From Catenulispora sp. GP43 (GTDB lineage: Bacteria; Actinomycetota; Actinomycetes; Streptomycetales; Catenulisporaceae), in assembly GCF_041260665.1 (NCBI RefSeq), contig NZ_JBGCCT010000042.1:36528-100527 (forward strand): a stretch of 64,000 nucleotides of DNA. Direction: 5' to 3'. Both the position numbers and the translations under genes were made by a program. Under the pieces are notes generated by a model that had not been told where the DNA came from, searched no databases, and worked only from the letters and a program-made list of their open reading frames with translations. Shown here piece after piece: positions 53,550 through 62,028 of this stretch; positions within the stretch are counted from its first letter, which is position 1, and the number at the start of each line of letters is the position of its first letter.

Positions 53550-54601
53550 TACACAGCCGGCGGCGGAGTGGGCACCGGCCCGAGCCGGTCGCCGATCCAG
53601 CGGGTGTAGATCGTCGTCCAGGTGCCGTTCGCCTTCATCTGCTCGAGCACGGCGTTGACGAAGCGGATGAAGTCGCCCTTGTTCTTCGGGAAGCCCAGGC
53701 CATGGCGTTCGTAAGTAAAGCGGGGGCCGACGATCTTTGTGTACGGGTCCTGAGACTGGATGCCGAGCAGGATCAGGTCCGTGGTGGAGATCGCGTCGAT
53801 CTGGCCCTGCTGGAGCATCACCAGGCAGTCGGCCCAGTTGACCGCGCTGATCGGGATCACCCGGTACTTCGGGTCGGCGAGGGTCTGGATCGAGGTGGTG
53901 CCGGCCGCCGCGCAGACCTTCTTGCCGGTGAGGTCGCCGATGCCCTGGACCATCGAGGCCTGATTCACCAGCACACGCTGGCCGGCGTCGAAGTAGTCGG
54001 CGCTGAAGTCGGCCTGCTGCGCACGCTGGCAGTCGACGGTCAGGATGTCGGCGAGCAGGTCGACCGAGCCCTGTTGCAGCGCCGTCAACCGCTCGGCCTT
54101 GGTCAGCACCTTGTAGCGCACATGGCCCGGCGCTCCGAAGATCGACGTGGCGACCTGCTGGACGAAGTCGATGTCGAAGCCGACCAGCGGCGGGGCCGAG
54201 GGGTCGGCGGAGGGATTACGGTAGCCGAACAGGTAGCTGTCCTCATCGACGCCTGCGATCAGGTAGCCGCGCTGCTGGATCTTCGCCATCGTCGAGCCCG
54301 CCGGCATGGCGCCCGCGGCGGGCAACGGGCCCGTAGGACGCAGGGACGCGTCGCAGCCGGTCAGGGGCGGCGCCGGACTTTCGGTCATGGTCATGACGCC
54401 GTCGGGGATCGGGACGTCGGCCGGCGAGGCGGCACTGGCGGTGGCACCGGCACCGGCACCGGCACCGGCAGAAGTCGTCGGTGTTCCCGACCCGCAAGCC
54501 GCAACGCCGAGCGCCAGGCTCATCACCATCGCGGCGAGCGAAAGCCGCAATGGGGTCCGTCCCGTGTACCATGATCGACCCGGCTTTCTCATGCCCCTCA
54601 C
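53543..54601 (-). CDS. glnH: glutamate-type substrate-binding lipoprotein (GlnH homologue)
   Basis: The 352-residue lipoprotein (lipobox GVAAC near residue 36) has a Gly/Ala/Thr linker and an SBP_bac_3 domain ('LIAGVDEDSYLFGYRNPS', 'LVGFDIDFVQQVATSIFG', 'GKKVCAAAGTTSIQTLAD'). It overlaps the GlnX-like gene by ATGA. In mycobacteria GlnH binds aspartate/glutamate and, with GlnX, signals to the kinase PknG. No ABC permease or ATPase is present, which supports sensing rather than transport. PknG is not in the window. Confidence 0.85.
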   Translation of the reverse strand: MRGMRKPGRSWYTGRTPLRLSLAAMVMSLALGVAACGSGTPTTSAGAGAGAGATASAASPADVPIPDGVMTMTESPAPPLTGCDASLRPTGPLPAAGAMPAGSTMAKIQQRGYLIAGVDEDSYLFGYRNPSADPSAPPLVGFDIDFVQQVATSIFGAPGHVRYKVLTKAERLTALQQGSVDLLADILTVDCQRAQQADFSADYFDAGQRVLVNQASMVQGIGDLTGKKVCAAAGTTSIQTLADPKYRVIPISAVNWADCLVMLQQGQIDAISTTDLILLGIQSQDPYTKIVGPRFTYERHGLGFPKNKGDFIRFVNAVLEQMKANGTWTTIYTRWIGDRLGPVPTPPPAVYQ

Positions 54602-55908
54602 CGGTACTCCCTCAGCCGCTGATCCATGCCGAACGCACCCGTCGCGAAGGCGACCACTATCAAGGCCGCGGTCCCCGTCGCCAGCCCGCGCAGGTCCGAT
54701 CCGGCCGTGTCGATCGCGGCGCGGTAGTCGGCCTCCTGCACGGCGATCGCTCCTTGCACATCGCCGTCAACACGCATGAACAACGTCCCGGTGCCCGGCT
54801 GCGCCCCTGTCGCCTGCGCGAGCGCCCGGACGTTCGCCGTGTTGTCTGCCTGCGGGCTGCTCGCTGCCTGCGCCAAGGCGCCGTGCGCGGCCTTCCAGTC
54901 CCGGTAGCCGGCTGTGGCGTCGGTGATGCCAGGGCCCTGGTCCGCGGCGAGCAGCGAGCCCAGCCGGGCGCCGACCGTCTGGTAGTCGCCCTCGTACGAG
55001 CCGACGTCCTCGCCGCGTGCGGCAAGGCTGAGCAGTTCGTCGCCGTGCGCCTGGAGCACGGCCAGATCGGTCGTGACCAGCGCGTTCGCCGACTGCCGAT
55101 GCGTTCGGGCCGCGGCGGTGGCGCTGGTCGCGGCCGTCGAGACCGCCGTGGCCCAGATCGTGACGATGCCGACCAGCACGGTCGTCGCCACGAGCCCGAG
55201 GTTGAACCTGCGCCGGGTACGCCGCGCCACGAACAGCTGCGCTGGGACGAGGACGGCAAACGTGACTGCCGCGACGGCGAGCACGGTTTCGGGTCCGCGT
55301 ACCGCAGCCGCGTCGGCCGCCAAGCGATCGTCCTCTATCCGGTGGACGGTCTGCGCGCCGGGCAGTAGATCGGTCCGCATCAAGGCGGAGGCCTCACGCA
55401 GGTACGCCGCGCCGACCGGCAGATCTTGGCGGGCGTCAGCCTGTGCGGTGCCGACGAGACCGGTGTAGACCGGGACGTCGGCGAGCAGGCGGCTCACTGC
55501 TGAGCGCAGGGTCGGCGGCGTATTTGACGGCGACGCACCAGAGGATTGCGATGCGCCAGCTGGCGGTGCTTCAGCGGACGTTGCAGTAGCCTGCGAGGCG
55601 CCGGCCTGGCCCCCGATCGCCGCCAGCCCGCTCGACACCTCGCGGATGTCCTGGTCGTATCGCTGAACGCCGCTGGCCTGCACCTGCGATCCGGACAGGA
55701 ACACCATGGCGGCCGTCGCGTCGGCGTCGGACAGCGCGCGGTACACGTTCTCGGCGGCGACGGCCAACGGCTCGGCCGTCGTCCCGGCGTGGCCGATCGC
55801 GTCGGCGGCGGCGGCCGTCCCGAGATAAGTCGTCGTGCCGAGCGCCACGACGACCACCGCGACAGCCGCCGCGTACCAGCGCAACCCGGAGCGGGTACCC
55901 AGGCGCAT
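54598..55908 (-). CDS. glnX: four-TM sensor membrane protein (GlnX homologue)
   Basis: The 436-residue protein has TM1 near residues 10-30, a helical extracytoplasmic domain with a Ser/Ala/Pro-rich linker, TM2 and TM3 near 210-260, a second extracytoplasmic domain and TM4 near 410-430. This layout and the overlap with a GlnH-like lipoprotein match GlnX. Its start overlaps the upstream transporter stop as TGATG. It probably passes the GlnH signal across the membrane. Confidence 0.78.
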   Translation of the reverse strand: MRLGTRSGLRWYAAAVAVVVVALGTTTYLGTAAAADAIGHAGTTAEPLAVAAENVYRALSDADATAAMVFLSGSQVQASGVQRYDQDIREVSSGLAAIGGQAGASQATATSAEAPPAGASQSSGASPSNTPPTLRSAVSRLLADVPVYTGLVGTAQADARQDLPVGAAYLREASALMRTDLLPGAQTVHRIEDDRLAADAAAVRGPETVLAVAAVTFAVLVPAQLFVARRTRRRFNLGLVATTVLVGIVTIWATAVSTAATSATAAARTHRQSANALVTTDLAVLQAHGDELLSLAARGEDVGSYEGDYQTVGARLGSLLAADQGPGITDATAGYRDWKAAHGALAQAASSPQADNTANVRALAQATGAQPGTGTLFMRVDGDVQGAIAVQEADYRAAIDTAGSDLRGLATGTAALIVVAFATGAFGMDQRLREYR

Positions 55909-57173
55909 CAGGCGAGTTCCGAACCCTGTGTCTCGGGCAGCCCGACGAGAGCCACGACCGCCAGCGCGTAGCCGACAGTGCCGTAGACCAGAGCGCCGCC
56001 GAGACCCCCGCTCCCGGCGGCGAATCCCACGGCGGTCGGGAAGAACGCGCCGACCGCACGGCCGACGTTGTACGTGAAGCTTTGGCCGGTACCGCGGATC
56101 GTCCGCGGATACAGCTCGGCGAGGTAGGCGCCGAACCCGCTGAAGATGGCCGAGAAACAGAACCCGAGCGGGAAGCCGAGGATCAGCAGCACGTGGTTCG
56201 CGCTCGTCGGGATGTGGATGTAGCTGTAGAGGATGGTGCCGCTGAGCACGCCGAACAGCCCGATGGCCCTGCGCCGCCCGATCAGGTCGGTCAGGTAGCC
56301 GCCGCACAGGTAGCCGAGGAAGGCACCGGCGATCAGCAGGCTGAGATAGGAGCCGGTGCCGACGACGGTCAGGTGCCGCTCGGTCTTGAGGTAGGTGGGC
56401 AGCCAGGTCGCGATCGTGTAGTAGCCACCTTGCACGCCGGTCGACATGAGCGTGGCGAACAGGGTGATGCGACCGCTGCGGCCCTCGAATATGCGCCAGA
56501 ACGGAACGCGTGCCGCGGGCTCGGTCTTGCCCACCGGCGCGTCGACCACGTGGCGGCGGATGTAGAGCAGCGTCAGGCCCGGCAGCGCGCCGGTCCAGAA
56601 CACGACGCGCCAGGACAGGCCGTGGCCCAGGTGGTCCAGCGAGAGCGTGGCCACGACCACGGCGACGGCCCAGCCGACCGCCCAGGAGGCCTGGACGAAG
56701 GCGACAGTGCGGCCCCGATACCGGGCCGAGGCGTATTCGGCCACGAGGACGGCTCCGGCTGCCCACTCCCCACCGAATCCGAGCCCTTGCAAAGCCCGGA
56801 AGGTCAGCAGCATCGGATAGCTGGAGGCGAATCCGCACAGCGCGGTGAACAGCGCGTACGTACCGACGGTGATCATCAGGGTTCGAGTACGGCCGATCCG
56901 GTCGATCAGCATCCCGGCCAGGATTCCGCCTATCGCCGAGACCACGAGCGTGACGGTGGTCAGCAGGCCGGACTGACCCTTGGTCAGGTGGAAGTACGCG
57001 GCGATCGCGGTCAGGCTCAGCGGCAGCACTTGGAAGTCGTAGGCGTCCAGGGCGTAGCCGCCGAACGCCCCGACGAAAGCGCGACGGCCGGGGACCGGCA
57101 GGGACCGGTACCAGGCGAACGGTCCATCCTCGGCTTCGCGGACGGTGGATGGTGCGGTGGGAAGTGCGGTCAT
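55908..57173 (-). CDS. MFS transporter (AAHS/sialate-type)
   Basis: The 421-residue 12-TM protein has 'GYALDAYDFQVLPLSLTAIA' in helix 1 (D.fD pattern of acid:H+ symporters), 'GMLIDRIGRTRTLMITVGTY', 'LQGLGFGGEWAAGAVLVAEY' and a C-terminal PETQG. It resembles aromatic-acid and sialic-acid symporters. By locus it could import 5-oxoproline, glutamate or a related acid. The start at 57173 follows GAGG. The promoter is at 57238-57266, and it is translationally coupled to glnX. Confidence 0.87.
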   Translation of the reverse strand: MTALPTAPSTVREAEDGPFAWYRSLPVPGRRAFVGAFGGYALDAYDFQVLPLSLTAIAAYFHLTKGQSGLLTTVTLVVSAIGGILAGMLIDRIGRTRTLMITVGTYALFTALCGFASSYPMLLTFRALQGLGFGGEWAAGAVLVAEYASARYRGRTVAFVQASWAVGWAVAVVVATLSLDHLGHGLSWRVVFWTGALPGLTLLYIRRHVVDAPVGKTEPAARVPFWRIFEGRSGRITLFATLMSTGVQGGYYTIATWLPTYLKTERHLTVVGTGSYLSLLIAGAFLGYLCGGYLTDLIGRRRAIGLFGVLSGTILYSYIHIPTSANHVLLILGFPLGFCFSAIFSGFGAYLAELYPRTIRGTGQSFTYNVGRAVGAFFPTAVGFAAGSGGLGGALVYGTVGYALAVVALVGLPETQGSELA

Positions 57174-57237
57174 GGAGCACCTCGTTGGCGGGAGGAGTCG
57201 ATGGTGCGTTCCTGGGCTGTGCAGCGCGGTGCTCCAC

Positions 57238-57266
57238 AATCTAAGGATTGTTCAACAATCATGCAA
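57238..57266 (-). promoter_or_regulatory. promoter and palindromic operator of the MFS-glnX-glnH operon
   Basis: On the minus strand: TTGCAT (-35, 57261-57266), 17-base spacer GATTGTTGAACAATCCT, TAGATT (-10, 57238-57243). The spacer contains the palindrome GATTGTTGAACAATC. Same layout as 58200-58228 and 60882-60910. Confidence 0.85.
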
Positions 57267-57304
57267 GAGTTCGAGCAGACAATATTCGGGCTCGGATTCG
57301 CTGA

Positions 57305-57366
57305 TGCACGGCTGCACGGCTGCACGACTGCACGACTGCACGACTGCACGACTGCACGACTGCACC
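57305..57366. repeat. 8-bp tandem repeat (TGCACGAC)7
   Basis: Seven copies (two TGCACGGC, five TGCACGAC) between the DUF1445 stop codon and the MFS promoter. Period 8 is not a multiple of 3, in line with non-coding DNA. Confidence 0.9.
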
Positions 57367-57376
57367 GAATCGCCGC

Positions 57377-58192
57377 TCAGGCGATCCGGTACTCCAGGTC
57401 GCGGGCGTCGGTGATGAACATGTGGCCGGGCTCGTGCGTGATCGCGAACGACGGGGCGGCCCTCATGACAGTGGTCTGCGACGTGACGCCGCAGGCCCAG
57501 AACACCGGGACGTCGCCGTCGGCGAGCTCCACCGGGTTGCCGAAGTCCGGCTTGCCCAGATCGGCGATGCCCAGCGCCTCGGGCGCGCCGATGTGCACCG
57601 GCGCTCCGTGCACCGCGGGCATCAGCGCCGTGACGGCGGCAGCCACGGCGACCGAGGCAGCGGGGATCGGACGCATCGAGACGACCAGCGGCCCGCTGAA
57701 ACGGCCGGCACGCGCGCACTCGCGGTTCGTGACGTACATCGGCACGGTGACGTCCTGCTCCACGTGTCGCAACGGAATCCCCGCCTCCGACAACAGGGTC
57801 TCGAAGCTGAAGCTGCACCCGATCAGGAAGCTGACGAGGTCGTTGCGCCACAGGTCGACGACGTCGCGCGGGGTCGCCACCAGCAGCCCGTTCTGCCAGA
57901 CCCGGTAGCCGGGCAGGTCGGTACGCAGGTCCGCGCCGGGCGCGAGCGCCGAGGTCCAGGAGCCGGGCTCGGTGACCTCCAGCAGCGGACAGGGCTTGGG
58001 ATTGCGCTGCGCGAAAAGCAGCAGATCGTAGGCGCAGTCGCGGGGCAGGCACACGAGGTTCGCCTGGGTGTGCCCGGCGGCGAGACCGCTGGTCGGGCGC
58101 CGGTCGCCGGCGCGGAAGGCGGCTCGCCAGTGTGCGGGTGACGCGTCGGTGAGCAGTGGCGGTGGGAGTGGGACGAGTGGCGTAGTCGTCAT
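57377..58192 (-). CDS. DUF1445 family protein (putative hydro-lyase / D-glutamate cyclase)
   Basis: The 271-residue protein has the DUF1445 hallmarks: '[20 protein letters not shown]', '[20 protein letters not shown]', '[13 protein letters not shown]' and '[14 protein letters not shown]'. Bacillus YcsI, in the 5-oxoprolinase cluster, belongs here, and a mammalian relative is D-glutamate cyclase, which turns D-glutamate into 5-oxo-D-proline. ATG 58192 lies about 7 bases after its -10 hexamer, so the mRNA is probably leaderless. Confidence 0.9.
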   Translation of the reverse strand: MTTTPLVPLPPPLLTDASPAHWRAAFRAGDRRPTSGLAAGHTQANLVCLPRDCAYDLLLFAQRNPKPCPLLEVTEPGSWTSALAPGADLRTDLPGYRVWQNGLLVATPRDVVDLWRNDLVSFLIGCSFSFETLLSEAGIPLRHVEQDVTVPMYVTNRECARAGRFSGPLVVSMRPIPAASVAVAAAVTALMPAVHGAPVHIGAPEALGIADLGKPDFGNPVELADGDVPVFWACGVTSQTTVMRAAPSFAITHEPGHMFITDARDLEYRIA

Positions 58193-58199
58193 AAGGGGC

Positions 58200-58228
58200 A
58201 ATGTAAGTATTGTTCAACAATCCGGCAA
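58200..58228 (-). promoter_or_regulatory. promoter and operator of the DUF1445 gene
   Basis: Minus strand: TTGCCG (-35, 58223-58228), spacer GATTGTTGAACAATACT (17 bases), TACATT (-10, 58200-58205). The start codon follows almost at the expected transcription start. Confidence 0.85.
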
Positions 58229-58470
58229 GAGATACTCGGAGCGACACCGACAACGCAGAGGCAGTAGCGGCGGCGGGAGCAACTGCGCGCGAGTGAGCGA
58301 GGCCTACCTAGCGCGCAGGCGGGCAGGCACGCGGGCGCAGGCAAGCGCACGAACAGGCGCGGCCGGGCGGGCAGGCGAACAAACGGCCCGGCGAGCGGGC
58401 AGGGGGGCGGGCAGGCGAGCGCGAAGGCAGGCAGAAGCGAAGGCGAGGTCCGCGCCCAGCACCCACGCGC
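58229..58470. repeat. low-complexity G/C/A stretch between GntR and DUF1445 genes
   Basis: From about 58310 to 58440, degenerate GGCAGGCGAGCG- and GCGGGCAGGC-type units repeat irregularly; no gene is supported. The strand asymmetry (G-rich on plus) could allow G-rich secondary structure. Confidence 0.5.
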
Positions 58471-59220
58471 CTACTTCCGCTCGTCCCGCTCCAGCACGCC
58501 GGCGTAGGCGCCGACGAGTTCGGCCTCGGCGTCGTCGAGGTAGGTGGCCAGGTTGCGTTCAGCCGCTTCGAAGTCGCTGGCGTCGAGGAGGGCCACCAGT
58601 GCACGGTTGCCGGAGAGGTAGGGCTCGTGGAAGACGCGGGGGTTCGCCATCACGTGGAAGACCAGGCGGAGCTCGGCGAGGATGCCGTCCATGAACTCGT
58701 CCACGCGCTCGCTGCCCGCCAGGGAGGCCAGTGCCTTGTGGAAGCGGATGTTCGCGGTGCCGACGGCGTCCCAGCGGCCCTCGTGTGCGGCCTGTTCGCC
58801 GTCGGAGACCGCCTGACGTGCGCGGGTCAGGGCCTCGGTGGGGTCGCCGACGGGGCGGCGGACGGCCGCGCACTCCACGATCCGGCGGACGCGGTAGATC
58901 TCGGTGACGTCGTCGGCGGTCAGGGTGCGGACGAACACGCCGCGGTTGAGTTCGTGGACCAGCAGCCGTTCGTGGGTGAGCAGGCGGAAGGCCTCACGCA
59001 GCGTGTTGCGCGACACCGCCAGCGCCGCGCCGATCGCCTCCTCGGCCAGCCGCGTTCCCGGCGGCAGCTGCCCCTCGGCGATGCGGCCGCGCAGAATGCC
59101 GGCCACGAGGTCCGCGGTGCTGGTCCGCCCGAGCAGATGCCGGTCGTTGGCGAGATCGGAGAAGGCCGTCGCTGTTATGTCGGCGGACACCGCACCCCCA
59201 GTTCGTGCTTCATCGGTCAT
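58471..59220 (-). CDS. GntR-family (FCD) regulator
   Basis: In this 249-residue protein a winged helix lies near residues 30-100 ('LRGRIAEGQLPPGTRLAEEA', 'ALAVSRNTLREAFRLLTHER') and the helical FCD ligand domain at about 105-240 ('TEIYRVRRIVECAAVRRP', 'NIRFHKALASLAGSERVDEF'), with the Asp/His metal ligands typical of FCD. It lies inside the oxoproline locus and is the best candidate to bind ATTGTTGAACAAT at the three promoters. ATG 59220 is chosen as the first start after the upstream palindrome. Confidence 0.9.
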   Translation of the reverse strand: MTDEARTGGAVSADITATAFSDLANDRHLLGRTSTADLVAGILRGRIAEGQLPPGTRLAEEAIGAALAVSRNTLREAFRLLTHERLLVHELNRGVFVRTLTADDVTEIYRVRRIVECAAVRRPVGDPTEALTRARQAVSDGEQAAHEGRWDAVGTANIRFHKALASLAGSERVDEFMDGILAELRLVFHVMANPRVFHEPYLSGNRALVALLDASDFEAAERNLATYLDDAEAELVGAYAGVLERDERK

Positions 59221-59229
59221 CGGATCTCG

Positions 59230-59254
59230 ATTCGGATCCGGTCCGGATTCGAAT
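59230..59254. promoter_or_regulatory. 25-bp palindrome just upstream of the GntR gene
   Basis: ATTCGGATCCGG-T-CCGGATTCGAAT, 12-base arms with one mismatch, 10 bases before the GntR start. Different from the ATTGTTGAACAAT sites, so either a second regulator or a hairpin after pxpC. Confidence 0.55.
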
Positions 59255-59281
59255 CGCCGGATCGTTCTACGATATCCCCGT

Positions 59282-60142
59282 TCACCGCACCCGGAACCGC
59301 ACCCGATCACCGGGCCGCAGTTGCCCCGCGCGATCGACGTCCTCGTCGACCACGACGGCGATCACCGGATACCCGCCGGTCACCGGGTGATCGGCGAGCA
59401 GCAGCACGGGCCGGCCCGACGGCGGCACCTGCAACGCGCCGCGCACCATGCCTTCCGGCGGCAGCTCCGCGGTCTCGGTGCGCCGCAGTTCGGGGCCGTC
59501 GAGCCGCACACCGATCCGGTTGGCCTCGGCGGTGACCAGGTACGGATCGGCGCCGAGAGTCCGCAACGCGTCCGGATCGAACCAGTCGGCACGCGGACCG
59601 GGCACGAGGCGCAGCACGACGTCTCCGTCAAGCCTGCGCACAGGGGCCTGATCCACCACCGGGAAACCCGTCGTCTCGCTCCCGATCGGAAGCACCGTCC
59701 CGGCGCGGACGGGCTCCGGCCCGAGCCCGCTGAGCGTGTCGGTGCTGCGCGCCCCCAGCACGGGCGGTACCGCCACGCCGCCGCGCACGGCGAGATACGT
59801 CCGCACGCCCTCGGCCGGCGTGCCGACGACGATCACCTCGCCGGGCCGCACAGCGATCGGCCCGTTCATCCCCATAGAACGTCCGCCGACGGTCACCGGG
59901 CACGGCGCCCCGGTCAGCGCGACGATGGCGGCGCCGTCAACGCGGAGACGTAAGCCGCCGAGAGTGAGTTCGAGGCCTGCGGCGCCCTCGGCGTTGCCGA
60001 CGAGACGGTTGGCGAGCTGCAGACTCCCGCGATCAGCGGCCCCCGACGCCCCGACGCCCAGCGCGGCCAGCCCGCAGCGGCCGAGGTCCTGCACCGTGGT
60101 GAGCGGGCCGGGCGCGAGGATCACCAGTTCCGACTGGGTCAT
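59282..60142 (-). CDS. pxpC: 5-oxoprolinase subunit PxpC (biotin-dependent carboxylase-like, KipA family)
   Basis: The 286-residue protein has AHS2/CT_C_D domain motifs: 'GLAALGVGASGAADRGSLQL', 'TLGGLRLRVDGAAIVALTGA', a 'RTYLAVRGGVAVPPVLGA' stretch and 'RVRPGRQLRPGDRVRF'-like ending. With PxpA and PxpB it forms the prokaryotic ATP-dependent 5-oxoprolinase, opening 5-oxo-L-proline to glutamate. It overlaps pxpB by ATGA. Confidence 0.9.
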   Translation of the reverse strand: MTQSELVILAPGPLTTVQDLGRCGLAALGVGASGAADRGSLQLANRLVGNAEGAAGLELTLGGLRLRVDGAAIVALTGAPCPVTVGGRSMGMNGPIAVRPGEVIVVGTPAEGVRTYLAVRGGVAVPPVLGARSTDTLSGLGPEPVRAGTVLPIGSETTGFPVVDQAPVRRLDGDVVLRLVPGPRADWFDPDALRTLGADPYLVTAEANRIGVRLDGPELRRTETAELPPEGMVRGALQVPPSGRPVLLLADHPVTGGYPVIAVVVDEDVDRAGQLRPGDRVRFRVR

Positions 60143-60795
60143 TGACGAAACTCCGACTCCGCAACGAAGCGCACCCTGACCCCGGGAGCGAACATCGCGG
60201 GAGGCTGACGCGCCGAATCCCACACCGCGACATCCGTGCGCCCCAACAGGTTCCAGCCGCCAGGCGACGCCTGGGGATAGACGGCCGCGTACCGGTCCGC
60301 GATAGCGACCGAACCGGCCGGCACCCGTATCCGCGGCACCGCACGCCGCGGCAACCACAACGCGTCGTCCAGACCGGTCAGATACCCGAACCCCGGCGCG
60401 AACCCGCAGAATGCAACCGTGTAAACAGGAGCGCAGTGCCGGGCGACGACCTCTGCGACACTCAGCCCCGCCAGCCGCGCGACGTCGTCCAGATCCTCGC
60501 CGTCGTAGCGCACCGGGATCTCCAGGACGTCGGCGTCCCCCACGCCCCCGGACCCGTCAGCCTCGTCGTCCATCGCCCGCGCGACCTCCCCGATCCGCTC
60601 GGCGAGCAGCCCCGACGAGGTGAGCGCGGGATCGAAACGAACCAGCACGGTCCGCGCGGCCGGAACGAACCCCAGCGCACCGGCCGGTTTGTCGCGCATC
60701 AGGGCCCGATAAAGCCGCGCGGGCTCGGGCGCCGCCTGCGCCGCCAGGTCGAGCTCGACCAACAGCGCTCGATCCCCCGCGTTCAGAAAGCGCAT
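60139..60795 (-). CDS. pxpB: 5-oxoprolinase subunit PxpB (KipI family)
   Basis: The 218-residue AHS1-domain protein carries 'MRFLNAGDRALLVELDL' at the start, 'EIPVRYDGEDLDDVARLAGL', and the diagnostic 'TVAFCGFAPGFGYLTGLD' followed by 'VPAGSVAIADRYAAVYPQAS' and PGGWNLLGRT. It is the partner of PxpC. It is first in the operon, with its promoter at 60882-60910. GTG 60843 is an alternative start. Confidence 0.9.
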   Translation of the reverse strand: MRFLNAGDRALLVELDLAAQAAPEPARLYRALMRDKPAGALGFVPAARTVLVRFDPALTSSGLLAERIGEVARAMDDEADGSGGVGDADVLEIPVRYDGEDLDDVARLAGLSVAEVVARHCAPVYTVAFCGFAPGFGYLTGLDDALWLPRRAVPRIRVPAGSVAIADRYAAVYPQASPGGWNLLGRTDVAVWDSARQPPAMFAPGVRVRFVAESEFRQ

Positions 60796-60881
60796 CGACC
60801 CTGCCCGTCCCGCAATGATGATGGACGCGACGAGCTCACACACACCTCACTGGGTCTCGGGACGCGACTGCGACACCACGA

Positions 60882-60910
60882 ACCCTAACTATTGTTCAAC
60901 AATCCTTCAA
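60882..60910 (-). promoter_or_regulatory. promoter and operator of the pxpBC operon
   Basis: Minus strand: TTGAAG (-35, 60905-60910), spacer GATTGTTGAACAATAGT (17 bases), TAGGGT (-10, 60882-60887). Third copy of the same architecture in the locus. Confidence 0.85.
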
Positions 60911-61039
60911 GGTACGTCACCGGCACAACGGCCACCGATGACCGGACCGCTCTGACCGGTGTGCCGGTCCAAGCAGGGGTGCCGTTAACGGATCGCCCAC
61001 CTGACCCAAATGGCAGTGATCTCGCCGTGTGGCCTGCGG

Positions 61040-62028
61040 CTATTCGTCGACGGTGAGGTGTTCCAGGGCTTTGACCTTGTCGGCCTGGGTGGGTTTGCTG
61101 TAGATACGGACGGTCTCGACACGGGAGTGTCCGAGAAGTTCGGCGACGGTGACGAGGCCGGCGCCGCCTCGGACGAGCGAGGTGCCGAAGGTATGGCGAA
61201 GTACATGGGCGGTGGCCGGGTCCTCGAACCGGGCCGGAGCGGTGATCGCCGTGATGATCTCGCTCGCCCCGGTGGCCGACAGTCGTCGACCCGCGCGGTT
61301 GAGAAACAGCGCCGGACCGTCGGCGCCGACCCAACTGGCCCTTGCCTCAATCCACGTCGCGAGGGCCATTCGCAGCTGCGGCTTGAGCGGCACGGTGCGC
61401 ACCTTGGCGCCCTTGCCGTACAGCCGTAGCTCCCCAATCCGCCGGGACATGCGCACGTCCTCAACGTCCAGCGCAACCACCTCGGAGATCCTGGCCCCGG
61501 CGTAAAACGGCACCCGTGCCAGCGCCTGGTCGCGCGGGGCGGGCCAACGCTCGACCTCGCGCAGGAACGCCACCCGGTCCGCGGGTTCCAGCGCCCGGGC
61601 GCCGAGTCCGGCAGTTCGGCACGCTTGGCATCCGCCGGGCCGAGTCCGAGTCGGGTGTAGAAGTCGTCGATGGCGGCCAGGGCGTTGTTCACGGTGGCCG
61701 GCTCGCGCTTGGCTACCGCCAGCAGGTGGGTGCGGTAGTCGCGGACCGCCCAGTCCCGGGCCGGCTTCTCGCCGAGCGGGTCGCCCTTGGCAGGGTAGGC
61801 GTCGAGCCACACCAGAAACTGGCACACCTTCGACAGGTACGTGCGTCGGGTCTGCGCCGAAAGCGGCACCAGGTCCAACTGCTCGGCGTACGCCTGGAGC
61901 ACCGTGCCGAAGCGGCCCGGGACCACAGTCGGCTGCCGGCCGCGGCGAGGCGCAAGGACCAGCCCCCTGTTCTCTAAACCTGATTCCGGGCCCTGCGGAC
62001 CGCTCGTGAGCGTGTTCTCTAAACCCAT
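61040..62028 (-). pseudogene. tyrosine recombinase/integrase with a one-base frameshift
   Basis: The N-terminal SAM-like core-binding domain reads 'RRTYLSKVCQFLVWLDAYPA' and 'VNNALAAIDDFYTRLGLGPA'. At about 61608 (CCGG where CCGGG is expected) the frame slips. The catalytic domain continues in the next frame with all of the set: Arg in 'YAGARISEVVALD', 'HVLRHTFGTSLVRGGAG', 'LLGHSRVETVRIY' with the final Tyr. Restoring one G gives a whole enzyme of about 330 residues. The start at 62028 is likely; the frame extends to 62301. XerC/phage-type. Confidence 0.8.

Noticed and set aside
53543..54601. Reading the GlnH-like gene as part of a complete amino-acid ABC importer
   Set aside because: No permease or ATPase gene is adjacent; the overlap with a GlnX-like membrane protein fits a sensor pair better.
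57305..57366. TGCACGAC repeats as iteron-type replication origin
   Set aside because: Perfect short-period array with no DnaA boxes, Rep gene or AT-rich stretch nearby.
58310..58440. CRISPR-like look of the G-rich repeats
   Set aside because: Units are irregular, short and without spacers of constant length.
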